From positions 1 through 64,000 of the forward strand of contig WNNJ02001299.1 of assembly GCA_012934845.2 (NCBI GenBank): a stretch of 64,000 nucleotides of DNA. The letters are read 5' to 3'. Under the pieces are notes generated by a model. The model saw nothing but the letters and a program-made list of their open reading frames with translations, was not told the origin of the DNA and did not search any database. How positions within the stretch are numbered: position 1 is the stretch's first letter; each line of letters begins with the position of its first letter. The position numbers were made by a program, and so were the translations under genes. The DNA is from Pomphorhynchus laevis (taxonomy: Eukaryota > Acanthocephala > Palaeacanthocephala > Echinorhynchida > Pomphorhynchidae). Below are positions 31,171-41,757 of this stretch, piece by piece.

Positions 31171-31712
31171 AGTACTGCGTGCAAGCAATTTTTCCGTACA
31201 TTAAGCGAGAGTTCAATAGATGAGAGTCAATCCTTCGTAGAGGTTCTCGAATGTGTATGGATGGATCATATTAATATCGTAAGCGGCTTGAATTTCTAAA
31301 GATACCATCTTTAGGTCATAGGCTATATTACCTAAATCTTATTGCATTATAGCGAATGGTTAATGGAATAGATGGTTTTCCCTCTTGCTATGTTAAAGTT
31401 TGTTCTCAGACGCGTCGTGGCCACCCATTTAAACTGTTTAAGTTTCCCCACAGTAAAGTAGTGAGTTTGGCTAGGCTCTCACATCGAGCATTAAACGCCT
31501 AAAACACGTTGCCTCGAAAAATAGCATGTACCAAGGACTTCTCTCAATTTAAGGTTCAACTGCGTCAGTGGATTAATGATCATGGCATTCCGGATGTGTA
31601 CAATATTATGTAACCGCTATTTACTGTTTTTATTTTCTTTTATTTTCTATTTTTCCCATGTGATCAGTTGAAACAGCCATTTAGCTATAACTTGTAATAC
31701 TAATAATAAGAT
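31171..31712 (+). mobile_element. LINE family beta, 3' fragment
   Basis: A 5'-truncated copy matching beta from the RT thumb (about 18606) to the 3' terminus, including the AGCC-ATTT-AGCT-type hairpin and TAATACTAATAATAA. A few percent diverged. It preserves a TTG codon where the full-length copy has a stop. Confidence 0.85.
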
Positions 31713-32026
31713 AATCGTCTTGTATTAACCGTAGAAATGGTCAATTGTGGGCAGTATAATATTCTTTGGCTAACACCCACAGTGGACTGAACAAAAGGAA
31801 AGAGGGTTACAACGGTATGTTTACTGCTTACGGTATTAGGCTTTTAAATTATATGGATGACAACAAACAACTGAACAAAAATAATGCCAATGAAACTGAA
31901 AAAAGATCAATTCAAATGTAAGTGTTGAACGATGGTTCAACCCACAGTCAAATGTGCTCTAAATATGTAACTTTGCTTGGGGAAATATAATTGGTTAAAG
32001 AAATGAGTTGTTTTGATCTAAAAGTA

Positions 32027-32030
<4 letters not shown>

Positions 32031-32112
<82 letters not shown>
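32031..32112. repeat. TA dinucleotide microsatellite
   Basis: About 41 uninterrupted TA units. It creates a spurious Tyr/Ile reading frame. Confidence 0.95.
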
Positions 32113-32114
<2 letters not shown>

Positions 32115-32148
32115 CCGATTCAAACGAAACTCTTATGATTATATATAT

Positions 32149-32193
32149 AGTGTTCCATTGTGAACACTATATCAGTGTTCCATTGTGAACACT
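32149..32193. repeat. Tandem pair of 20-bp palindromic units
   Basis: AGTGTTCCATTGTGAACACT occurs at 32149-32168 and again at 32174-32193, separated by ATATC. Each unit is a hairpin with 7-bp arms AGTGTTC/GAACACT. Confidence 0.85.
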
Positions 32194-32266
32194 GATGCCG
32201 GGACCCACACAGGAGTACTCGTTGAATAGTTTGAAATTGCAACACCGGCTAAGCAACAAAAAGATA

Positions 32267-32299
32267 GCTAACGTTTCGGCCTGTGGCCTTTTTCAATCT
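32267..32299 (-). ncRNA. Hammerhead-ribozyme-like remnant in a Penelope 3' region
   Basis: The minus strand reads a GGCC-ACA-GGCC stem followed by GAAAC and GTTAGC, which is the stem II and GAAA half of the hammerhead motif reported in Penelope-like elements. The expected CTGATGA before stem II is replaced by ATTGAAA, so a functional ribozyme is unlikely. Confidence 0.45.
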
Positions 32300-32361
32300 A
32301 CAACACGAAAAAGACAAATGAAGTTCCAATCAACAAAGTCAAACAAGAAGAAAACAAATCT

Positions 32362-33312
32362 CTACGTAATACCCAAATCCCATCCGTAAACATGCTCTTT
32401 ATTTGACCCATTTGGTGTATCCGCTAGCAGCTGCCCAATCCATCTCTGCTCTAAACGTCGTCTATCTTGCGTATCGCTTACGCCGTGTTCAATGACGGTG
32501 TAATCGAATACATCTTCATCAGTGTTGTGTGTCGTTAGGCAGTGGTGAACAATCGCATCGCGTTCTTTTGATTTCTTCTTTAGATCACTCCTTCTGTTGT
32601 TCAAGCGCCGGTTCATCGTCAACCCCGTCTCACCCACATATTGTGCGTTGCACACTTTACAACGCGCTACGTACACGTCCCCCGCAGAATTGCACGATGT
32701 ATTTGCCTTTATGGAATACTTTAGGCCCGTGCATGTGCTTTGAAAAACCTTAGTTTCACTTATATTTGAGCAGCATTTTGCTCTAGGTCTTAAGCATCGT
32801 CTACAACCATAATGTACTCGAGACTCTGTAGATGTCTTCAACCTCGACGATGTGAGTAAATTTCTTAACTTGTTCTTCGCAGAGAAAATGACCCTAATAC
32901 TCTTCTCATTTTTACCAATTTTCCGTCTCATCGCTGATACTGTGCCAGATACTAACCTCGGTAAACCGCTAAGTGCGTTGTGGTATGGTATGCACAGCAT
33001 GCAATCGGCTTTCTTACTTGTGTCACTTTTCGCAGCGTACATCCGAGTAAATGCAACGTTAATCGATCGATTTACTTCGCGATGAGTGTATCCTCTCATT
33101 AACATTTCATCCCTAATGCGTTGTATCCACTTTAGTCTGGAGCTGGCAGTGTTGCATATCCGCAGCACCCTTAGCGTTTCATTGATTAATGTGTTTCTTT
33201 TCATGTAGAACGGGTGTGCACTTCGTGGATGTAGAAACATCTTTTGATCACTGTCTTTGCGAAACATCTCGGTAATCAATTCTCGCCTTATTTTATTGAC
33301 TGAAATTGACAC
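32362..33312 (-). CDS. Penelope-like RT C-terminus and GIY-YIG endonuclease
   Basis: Open frame of 316 residues. N-terminal part: HPFYMKRNTLINETLRVLRI and MRGYTHREVNRSI, the RT thumb region. Middle: CRRCLRPRAKCC, the Cys-rich linker typical before the nuclease. C-terminal part: DVYVARCKVCNAQYVGETGL, then MNRRLNNRRSDL, HHCLTTHN and LEQRWIGQL. These correspond to the GIY-YIG core (here VYV...YVG), the catalytic Arg helix and the final Glu. Penelope nucleases nick target DNA for retrotransposition. The frame is intact but lacks the catalytic RT palm, so it cannot be autonomous. The start is set by the truncation rather than a true initiator. Confidence 0.8.
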   Translation of the reverse strand: MSISVNKIRRELITEMFRKDSDQKMFLHPRSAHPFYMKRNTLINETLRVLRICNTASSRLKWIQRIRDEMLMRGYTHREVNRSINVAFTRMYAAKSDTSKKADCMLCIPYHNALSGLPRLVSGTVSAMRRKIGKNEKSIRVIFSAKNKLRNLLTSSRLKTSTESRVHYGCRRCLRPRAKCCSNISETKVFQSTCTGLKYSIKANTSCNSAGDVYVARCKVCNAQYVGETGLTMNRRLNNRRSDLKKKSKERDAIVHHCLTTHNTDEDVFDYTVIEHGVSDTQDRRRLEQRWIGQLLADTPNGSNKEHVYGWDLGIT

Positions 33313-33323
33313 AGTCTATCAAG

Positions 33324-33737
33324 CAACACCATTTAGTATAAATGCCGTATTTCGTAAGAAATCCTGGACCGTTGTCTACTCAGCACATCCGTGCATTACT
33401 ATTATACCTGCCGTATCCATTTAGGATCCAACGAGTGCAGCGACAATTCAGCAGCAACCTCTGCCTAGTGTTTAAGGATGGTCCGCACAGCAATTCGATC
33501 TGGTTAAGAGCGTAAGCCTCAGTCAATTAAGCAAAGTGTCGGAAACGCCTTTATTCACAATGTCACACAGGCAACCGAAACGACCAGTGTGTACCTCATT
33601 CTACCAATGAGTGTTGCCGGGTACTCATTATTTCGATGCTAAAGTGGTCGTCTAGAAGTGACATGGTGACTGAAAGTCGTGAATCGAAGTCCAGTTAAAC
33701 AAACAACACCATTTAGTATAAATGCCGACATATTTAC
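33324..33737. repeat. 24-bp direct repeats around a 366-bp segment
   Basis: CAACACCATTTAGTATAAAT plus GCCG occurs at 33324-33347 and 33714-33737, perfectly conserved. The 366 bp between have no recognised content. Each repeat abuts a Penelope fragment, so they may be terminal repeats or duplicated Penelope sequence. Confidence 0.7.
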
Positions 33738-33930
33738 CAACACCGTCATGGAATTTGTCAAATGCAATTCTTTTAAAACTTGTTAGCGATGATTTTTATT
33801 TGCGATGATAGTGTAATTGAAACATTATCTTCTGTGATGTTATGAGTATCGATGCAATGTTCCACTGTAGAATCTTGGGTCTTTTTACCCCTCAATATGT
33901 CTGATCTACGATTGTTCAGTTTCTCACTGA
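33738..33930 (-). mobile_element. Penelope-like GIY-YIG fragment
   Basis: Minus strand: KLNNRRSDILRGKKTQDSTV, then EHCIDTHNITED. It parallels RRLNNRRSDL...HHCLTTHN of the copy at 32.4 kb but is clearly diverged. Truncated on both sides. Confidence 0.65.
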
Positions 33931-36850
33931 ACTATAAGGGATATGCTTATTTTTGTTGGAAACCAAGTGACCGATTCCGAGTATTGAGCTGCCTTTTTTC
34001 ATATAACTTCCCTCAATCGCCTTGATCTTGGTATCTGCTGATTGCTCATCCCACCATGTGCAGCTGTAAATATCGGACAGCACGTAATGTTGTCCACCTC
34101 CTTTATACGCTCTTCGTATTTGTTGCGTTTTCGTGTCTCGTATGACTCGAAGCAGAATGATGCGGATTTTGAAAAAACGTTCGCACCATCCTACTGCCAA
34201 ACAGGCCTCAACATACTATATCAGGGTAAGGATATAATTCTCTCGTTGTTGTGACCAGTTCAAAATAAATTGATTCGGGGACTGGCTGCAGCTGAGATTC
34301 AAGTCACATTTAATTGCATACGACTGTCAATGTCAGCTACTATGTCGCGAATTTCGTTGTGCTGTATGATGGGTATGACTCCTCTTTTACAGGATCGAGC
34401 TTGCCTCATGTTCTGTTCCTCGCCACTGGTGTATTTTTTCTGGAAACCTTTAGGCGTACAATTGTAACGAGCATATAGAGCGTTCCGAAATTCTCTTGAC
34501 GTAAGATGAAGTCCCTGTTGTTCTAGTGGTCGTACTGTAAGCCAGCTGGACGTCTTCTTTAGTACAGCAAACTGTAGCTATCCATCCGTACCATATGTAC
34601 CGAACATTTGTTTCATTTAGCTTATATCTATGACGCTTATTATTGATGTCCCTAATAGTGTTAGCTATAATAATCTGCTGAAGATGTCTTTGGATCAATA
34701 TTATCACCATATGCTTTGCAGAGAATTTTAGAGGTCATGTATTGATTGTCTGATTCCTTGACTGGTTCTATCATCCCAAGATTTCCCATAAGTGATGGTA
34801 GAGTGTAAAACGATTAGATGATGGACAAAGCAATGTGATCGAAGGTTTTGAATGTAAATTTTCCGAAGATGTTTTTATATAGCGGTTTAAACTATTTAGG
34901 TGAGCACGCTGTTGTGCGTAAAAGGTGTAGCCATTCGTGTTGGAAAGCACGTACATAACCCGCATATACAGAGTGAGTTTCAACGTCCGAGATAGTAATC
35001 AGTTTTGATATAGCACTCTGATATCGACCAGTAGCGCGTATTACTTCCTCCTCAACAAATTGGGCGGAACCCATGGACTCTCCAAGCAGTATCACACGAC
35101 GCTCGAACATCGAGACGTTTGTTTCCGCAAACAGTTCTTGCGCAACTTTAGCACATGAATGAAGATAGAAAAGACTACTCTTTATTTTATTTACGAAATA
35201 GCCGTATTGATTACGAATGGTTTTTAATAGACTACAAATGGCTCTCAAATCTTTCAACGGTCCAACAAAAGTCGAATCATCTTCAACCCAACGCTGAATG
35301 ATGCTCGGTACACGTGCTTGGAATCTACTGATTAGTGGCATTGATGCTGCTGCAAATGCGGCTATTGCAAGGGGGTCGCTTTAGGTATACCCATCCTTCA
35401 ATAATATCTAACCACCATCTTCAATCACGATCGCATTATCCCCATATATGTTATTAAGCATTCGACCAATGGAAGGGCCTACCATCCAAATATTTGCTAG
35501 CGTTAATTTAAGGCTGATCCCGTTGAATGCGATCGTTGCGTCAATGGAGAGCATTTCCATATCCAAACTTAAGTGTAATTGTTCTGATAACATGTGGATC
35601 TCGTATTCTATTCTACCGCGTTGTTCATCACATAGTTATTCACGGCCTACTACAGCTTGAAGGTCAGACTTGGTTACATTACCGAAGGTTTTACCTTTGA
35701 TCCTTCTTAGTGCCTATCATACCCCTATAAGTCTCACGGCTGCATTTTTTGTTCGGTACGATCAGGCGTGATGCGACTAAAGCTCTAAACATCTCAAAAT
35801 CAATTTTATTAGTCGCTATCCGAAACTTTAAAAGTTGGATTATCTCCCCGGATTTCGTGAATGTGTCTTGTTAACGTTCGTTTGAACTTATGAGCCGTGA
35901 CCCTGTCCGCATCTATCACGGTAAAGACAACATAATGATGCATGACACAATTTGACAGTGTGCTTTGCATTAATGCTTCCCGATCAACGTTTATGCAATC
36001 TGGATGTATTTCAATTAATATTTCACGTACACTACGTCCGTTGAAATCATCATTCCATTTATATATCGAACGTTTTACTCTTAGATTGTTCCAAGGTTTT
36101 TGATTGCAGCGGTAGTATTGCAAAATTTGATTAATTACCAGTAGCGTTTTTTCCAGTCAACTCGCTTGACTGTAATGGTATTTAATTTGGATTTTTGTTA
36201 AAGTGCACGAGCGTCATCAGTAAATCTTGTAACTGACCACTATGGCATAGTTTAATGCGTATTTTGAGCGTTTTCCTGAGCAATTACAACTTTCGTGAAG
36301 GAATTCGTTGAAGTAGGCACTGGCACATTACAGTAACTTCTTTCATTGCCAAGTACTCGTCATCTCACGTATCAGCAACCTCTTTGTATTTTTCACTAAT
36401 CAGATCAATGAACTGATCAATTTCGTGGCAAAAAGGTAATGAGAAGAGATTATGACACCATTCGATAACCTCCGAATATGCGGCAATAAGTTCATGTTAT
36501 GCGGCAATAAGTTCAATGCGAGCGACCTGTATATATTCGGCTGTATTTGAGTTAGTATTTCTGGAAGATTGCTTATCACCTTGGTTCGCTGGTGGGGTTC
36601 TTGTGTTGAAATACCCGTTGTCTTTCCGTCAACAATTTGCAGTTGAAATAGGTTATCAATATTAGTGTTTTTGATATCATTCAGTCGTGTAGAATTGACA
36701 TCTCCAGATTTATGTAAACGTCGGCGATTGCTGCAATTATGAGCCAAACAGTCAACACATTGTTTATTTATTCTTCCACATCGACATCATTCGCAAACTG
36801 CTCCGCTACCGTTACATCGTAGCCCAGCTGTGAGCTTTTCTCGGGGCACT
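33931..36850 (-). mobile_element. Unplaced retroelement RT relic, about 2.9 kb
   Basis: Minus-strand relic in many short frames that follow one order. N-terminal Cys/Arg-rich INKQCVDCLAHNCSNRRRLH (about 36.75 kb), then NLLPHIRRLS, then WNDDFNGRSVREILIEIHPD (about 36.0 kb). RT motifs follow: ATIAFNGIS, SDPLAIAAFAAASMPLISRF and WVEDDSTFVGPL (35.6-35.2 kb; the YADD position reads VEDD). Then NQYGYFVNKIKSSLF and VYAGYVRAFQHEWLHLLRTT. I recall animal retroelement proteins with this order and a C-terminal zinc/restriction-like nuclease, but cannot see a nuclease here. Clade not assigned; heavily frameshifted. Confidence 0.6.
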
Positions 36851-37223
36851 GGATGGATTTGTGATCGTTGTTAGTTTACTGATTGGGTATGTTATTGTAT
36901 CGATAATTGTAAGTTTTTATCGCATGTATAATCTCTCTATTTTTTTACGTTCTTGGATTAATAGTAGAATTATTTCAGTGTACGGTTTAATATTATCCTC
37001 GTGTGGTTGTTTGAATCCTATTAGTATCACTGTACACATCAAAGTGATAATTCAGTTGTAGCCGTATTGGCCAATGACCTGTTATCTAACAAAACCCAAC
37101 GTATACGACTCAAATTACGTTAACTTTATCCGACAAGAACACCTGATTCGGCTGAAGATTTAATGTCTATGTTCTCTCTCCTTTCATATATCTTTCCACT
37201 ATCTTCCCAGCCAGCTTCCATCG
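36851..37223. other. Spacer without a recognised gene
   Basis: AT-rich DNA between the unplaced RT relic and gamma copy 7. A 66-residue frame at 36861-37061 has no recognisable similarity. Confidence 0.35.
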
Positions 37224-37278
37224 TTCCCGTTGTCGTTTTTACATCGCCCTCGCTGCGATGTAATAACGACAACGGGAA
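37224..37278. repeat. Near-perfect 24-bp inverted repeat (hairpin)
   Basis: Left arm 37224-37247 (TTCCCGTTGTCGTT...) and right arm 37255-37278 (...AACGACAACGGGAA) match at 23 of 24 positions, with a 7-nt loop CCTCGCT. It sits just upstream of gamma copy 7. Confidence 0.85.
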
Positions 37279-37309
37279 TAATCGTTGTCGTTCTAAATTA
37301 ATGTCCTAA

Positions 37310-38960
37310 TATGTCATCTTCCAATCCTGCAACCATAACTTCCTCACCTGACCATATCTCTCATTGTACTCCATTGCACTCGTCTACACAATTTTATCGC
37401 TCTCCTTAGCATGTTCGTACTGATTTTTCAGTGGTCGGTTTATTATCTACAAGCCTATCTTGATGCCGATGTTTCCGCTTTCGACTCACTCTTTGCCACA
37501 ATTCTTCCTACCGATAATCTTTCTCTATTCAGTGACATCACTCCACTTTCCGTGTATCGTCTTCATAAATCTCCTTATGATCACGATTCTTATCGTATCC
37601 CAGTTTTAAAGGTTTTTCTTAGAAACCGCATCTTAGCCTCCACTATCTTATATCAACGGTTTCAACTCGTGTCATCATCCTCTGCTTGTAGAATTTTTCT
37701 TGATTGTTTATCCTCTTAAATTGCTCAACTCTCCTCTACTCATCTTAAAAAGTGTCCACTCGAAGTCAATGACGAGTCATATCTTGCCATGAAAAATGTA
37801 AATGGAAATTTTCGTGTAGTCTATCTACGTCCAAAAATCCGTTGGCGACCTGTCTCTCAACCTTATCTTTTTCTCTAGCCAACAATGAAACAACACGATA
37901 TGCTCGTCTTGCTCTTCTTAACACTCGTTCAGTTCTTCAAAAAACTTACTTACTTTTTGATCTATTGGCACAACAATGACTAGATCTTTTATGTTTCACT
38001 GAATCCTGGCAGACTGATTCTGACGACCTTGCCATCCGTAATATACGTTCCATCGGATTTTCTTTTGTTGACTCCACTCGTCCCATTGAATAAACCAAAA
38101 TCAAATATTTCTTATCATGTCAAAATCGTCGCATTCGTTCGTATTTCTTCATATCTTAAAAAATCGATTTCACTTTACCCTGCATTAAATTTGAATTGCT
38201 CTTTTGTGAATCTTCATTTCTTTTTCCTATTTATCTTGCAATTATCTATCTCCCATGTTTATCTCCACCTTGTCTATTTTTTGATGAACTCGCCGATCTA
38301 CTATCAAATCATTCATTTTCTTCTTTACCTTTAATTGTCATTGGTGATTTCAATATCCGTTTAGATACCCCTTCTGATTCAGATTTTGTAAGACTTGCAA
38401 GTCTTCTGTCCGACTTTAGCCTACATTTACTAAAATATTTCTCTAACCATATTCTTGGAGCGCTCTTGATATTATCACTTTTCCCAACAGTCTCATTGCA
38501 TACGCTTCCTCTACAATCTCAGATCTTAGTTTTTCAGATCATTTTCTCATGACTGTTAATATCACTATCCCGTCAACTATTGTTCAGAACTCTTCTGCTT
38601 GAAATCGACCATGGCAACTCCTCGAGCTTACTTTCTTGCGTTTCGTTATCTTTTACTCTCCTCTCTTGTCGCATTCTGTAAACGTTTTGACAGCTGATAG
38701 TGTATCCACACTTTTCACCAATAAGCTCTCTAACATCCTCGTTCCATTTTATTTCGCCAGTTCGTAATTTCTAAACGCTCTTTTTATGCCCCCTGGTTCA
38801 AATATGATTTTAAAATGTTCTCTTCTGAAGAAAAGAATAAAACGTTCTCTTCTAAAGAAATCGTCCCTAAACCTTTACTTACATCTTCATACCGTCCGAT
38901 TTATCTTCTTCCGACTTTGATTAGTCTAAATTTTGACATTTCATTCTGACACACATTTTA
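37310..38960 (+). mobile_element. LINE family gamma copy 7, ORF1 and endonuclease
   Basis: Plus-strand, AT-rich subfamily. ORF1 RRM-like part at 37.43-37.88 kb (DADVSAFDSLFATILPTDN, NGNFRVVYLRPKIRWRPVS). The endonuclease follows with LALLNTRSVLQKT, CFTESWQTDSDDLAI and IVIGDFNIRLDTPSD (38.34 kb). After about 38.6 kb it decays into linker fragments and stops at about 38.96 kb without an RT, so it is 3'-truncated. Many frame breaks. Confidence 0.75.
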
Positions 38961-39341
38961 AGGTTTTGACCCGAGATTATAAGACTTGAAACCTTTACTG
39001 AATAACAGTACATTGTCGAATTTTCTCCAAATATGGAATGATCTGGCCGCCAAGCCGCGCTGGTAATGCAAACATTTGTCTCGCAGCTGTCGTTATCTCT
39101 TTACCAATTGAAGCTTATATAAATGTCTTGGCGTTTGCATTTTGCAGTTTAGTAAACATTTATTTTACTGCTCATTGTGGTCTTCCGACGTCCATTTACT
39201 TTTTATTAAATTAACTAGTAGACCGTATGAAGAATGCGGACTGAGATTGTGTGCAGTATCTACAAACAATCTCATTCCATTTTGAAAATTTTCAATTTCC
39301 ATATTCTCAAATTCAGATTGCCCAATGGGCGAATCTAATAC

Positions 39342-39395
<54 letters not shown>

Positions 39396-39428
39396 TAGCA
39401 CTTTTTAGAGGTGCTTTTTCATTAGTGG
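38961..39428. other. Non-coding stretch with a TA microsatellite
   Basis: No recognised gene. A minus-strand frame at 39165-39401 (DTAHNLSPHSSYGLLVNLIK) runs into the TA repeat and has no identifiable family; weak evidence for a gene. Confidence 0.35.
39346..39393. repeat. TA dinucleotide microsatellite
   Basis: About 24 uninterrupted TA units. Confidence 0.95.
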
Positions 39429-39582
39429 TCTGATAACCTCTAATTCTTATTCTGATACAACGTCTGTTATTTATAAGTCAATTCATAAAGATGACGTTTA
39501 TTTTAAATTTCAATTTTTGATTTTAACTTGATTTAAATTATAAAAAATCTAAAAACAATTATTAATTTTATTATTTATTATA
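39429..39582 (+). repeat. Repeat X, copy truncated at the 140-bp repeat
   Basis: CTGATAACCTCTAATTCTTA to the TTATTATTTATT region, nearly identical to 39722-39875 and ending where the 140-bp repeat begins. Confidence 0.8.
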
Positions 39583-39721
39583 AATAAATAATATACTTTG
39601 TATTAGAATAAGATACTAGATAGTTATTTCAGAGGAAATACATCATTAGCATGTATTTGGCCCCGCTGCTATGTTGGGTAGAGGAGTTAGGGGCCGAAAC
39701 CTGATAGCATAGCAGTTCCTC
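39583..39721 (+). repeat. Dispersed 140-bp repeat, copy 2
   Basis: Second copy of the block at 28957-29096, differing at only a few positions. It lies between two direct copies of repeat X, so the three form a composite. Confidence 0.75.
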
Positions 39722-39955
39722 CTGATGACCTCTAATTCTTATTCTGATACAACGTCTGTTATTTATTAGTCAATTCATAAAAATGACGTTTATTTTAAAT
39801 TTTATTTTTTATTTTAACTTGATTTAAATTATAGAAAATCTAAAAACAATTATTTATTTTATTATTTAATTATTAAATTTTGATTTAGCATTATTATGTT
39901 TTGTTAATTTTATAATTATATTAAATACGTAGACTCAGTTAGCTGATTTAATTTC
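39722..39955 (+). repeat. Repeat X, longer copy
   Basis: Repeats 39429-39582 and extends to TACGTAGACTCAGTTAGCTG. Its right part is the inverted counterpart of 5690-5870. Confidence 0.8.
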
Positions 39956-40599
39956 TTCTGAAATCAAATCATTTAAACTAAACGTGGAACATTATTTAGT
40001 AAAAAGTATTTATCTCTATTTTAAAATGTAATTGTTAAAAATATCGATTTATAAATACGTATCTCATAGTGTAAGTCTATACATTACGATAGGCTGAGCT
40101 ACATATTTGCAGCTCAGCCTTATTCGTTATCGTTGAGTAAAATTTAATGTTTTAAATTTAATCTTAGACTCTACTAATTCTGCTGTTAAGTACAGTTTGT
40201 GAACTGATTATCGAATGTATTATGCTGGCATCCTATAAAAAGGTAATAGTTTAGAATTTCATTTTGAATGTTATATTTAAAATACATTTTACTTTTTTAT
40301 GTAAAATACATTTTACATTCATTATATGAATCTGTTATAATATATAATACTTGCGCATTTTATTATCATGTCTTCTATTAAATTTTTATAATTATTAAAT
40401 TTATTGAATATTTAATAATTATTTTACACTTATTAAATTAAAAATATATTTTACTTTAAATATTTTTCGAAGCGGCTATGAATCTGTTATAATACTTGCG
40501 CATTTTATTATCATATCTCTTACTTCTGACTATTTAATTAAATTTCAAATACATAAAACTTTAAATTTTGTGGGTGGTCTAAATTCCGAAGGGTCTCTC
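39956..40599. other. AT-rich DNA with hairpin and short duplication
   Basis: No coding content. A perfect 10-bp stem AGGCTGAGCT/AGCTCAGCCT with a 10-nt loop lies at 40091-40120. ACTTGCGCATTTTATTATCAT occurs twice, near 40350 and 40490, with shared flanks. Confidence 0.4.
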
Positions 40600-41757
40600 A
40601 ATGATTATCTGTTTATAACAAACTATCCTATATAATATTCAGATTGTTTAACCAACAAAATTTTGAAAAATAACACTAGATCAATCAATACTAGCTTAAA
40701 TCCCAAGAATTCTTTTTTTTATTGTTTTCTTTCAGTTACAAAATATTCTAACTTAATATTCGGATTGTTCAACTAAACAGATTTTGAATATTACCACTAG
40801 TTCAATCATCGCCGGCCTCAAGTCCGAGAATAATATCTTTTAAATTGTATTCTCCCAATTACAAAATATTTTATCGTAATATTCATATTGTTCAACCAAC
40901 CAGATTTTGAAAAATCACACTAGATCAATTAACGTCAGCTTTAAGCTAGGAAATTACTTTTTTTTAATTGTCATCTTCAAATTACAAAATATCCATTCAT
41001 AATATTCTTATTATCCGATCAATCAAATTTTGAATATTACCACTAGTTCAATCAACGCCGGCCTCAAGTCCGAGAATAATATCTTTTAAATTGTTTTCTT
41101 CCAATTTCAAAATATTGTATCGTAAAATTCGAATTGTTCAACCAATCAGATTTTGAATATTTACGGTAGTTCAATCAACGTTGGCTTAAAGCTAGGAAGT
41201 AAATTATCTAAATTATCTTCTTCAAATTAAATATTATCTTATGATAATATTTAGATTGCTCAACCAACTAGATTTTGAAAAATAACACTAAATCAACGTT
41301 AACGGCTTTAAGCTTGCGAATTTATTTTTTTTAATTATTATTTTTTAAATTACAAAATATTTTATCATAATATTCAAATTGTTCAATTAAACAGATTTTG
41401 AAAAATCACACTAGATCAATTAACGTCAGCTTTAAGCTAGGGAATTACTTTTTTTTAATTGTCATCTTCAAATTACAAAATATCCATTCATAATATTCAG
41501 ATTTTTCATCCAACCTTGTTTTAAATATTACCGGTAGACAAATCAACGCCGGATAAAAGCCTGGGTATGAATTATTTTAAAATGTTTTCTTCAAATTAAA
41601 AATTATTCTATTATAATATTCAGATTGTTCAACCAAAAGATTTTGAATATTTATACTAGACCAATCAACGCCTGCTAATAGCCTTGTTTAAATTATTTTA
41701 TAATTATCTTCAACTTAAAAATCATTATTTTGTAATATTTAGATTGTTTATCAACCA
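40600..41757 (+). repeat. Satellite array, about 122-bp monomer (block 1)
   Basis: Ten monomers, recognised by AGATTGTTCAACCAA-type starts at 40641, 40762, 40885, 41008, 41131, 41253, 41376, 41499, 41622 and 41741, a very even 122-123-bp spacing. Each contains CAGATTTTGAA, a TCAACG core and CAAATTACAAAATATT. Monomers are diverged from each other. The array resumes at 50169 and at 59855. Confidence 0.9.

Larger units (their letters stand above)
32200..33323 (-). mobile_element. Penelope-like element, 5'-truncated
   Basis: Minus strand: the RT C-terminal region and GIY-YIG endonuclease of a Penelope-like element, plus a 3' UTR with a hammerhead-like remnant (32267-32299). The RT palm is absent; the copy is cut at about 33323, exactly at a 24-bp sequence that is repeated at 33714. 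Confidence 0.8.

Noticed and set aside
31991-32188. Tyr/Ile-repeat protein over the TA microsatellite (also at 39165-39433)
   Set aside because: Pure TA translation; no protein-coding evidence outside the repeat.
39165-39401. Possible host exon on the minus strand
   Set aside because: It runs into a TA repeat, has no splice signals I can defend and no recognised domain.
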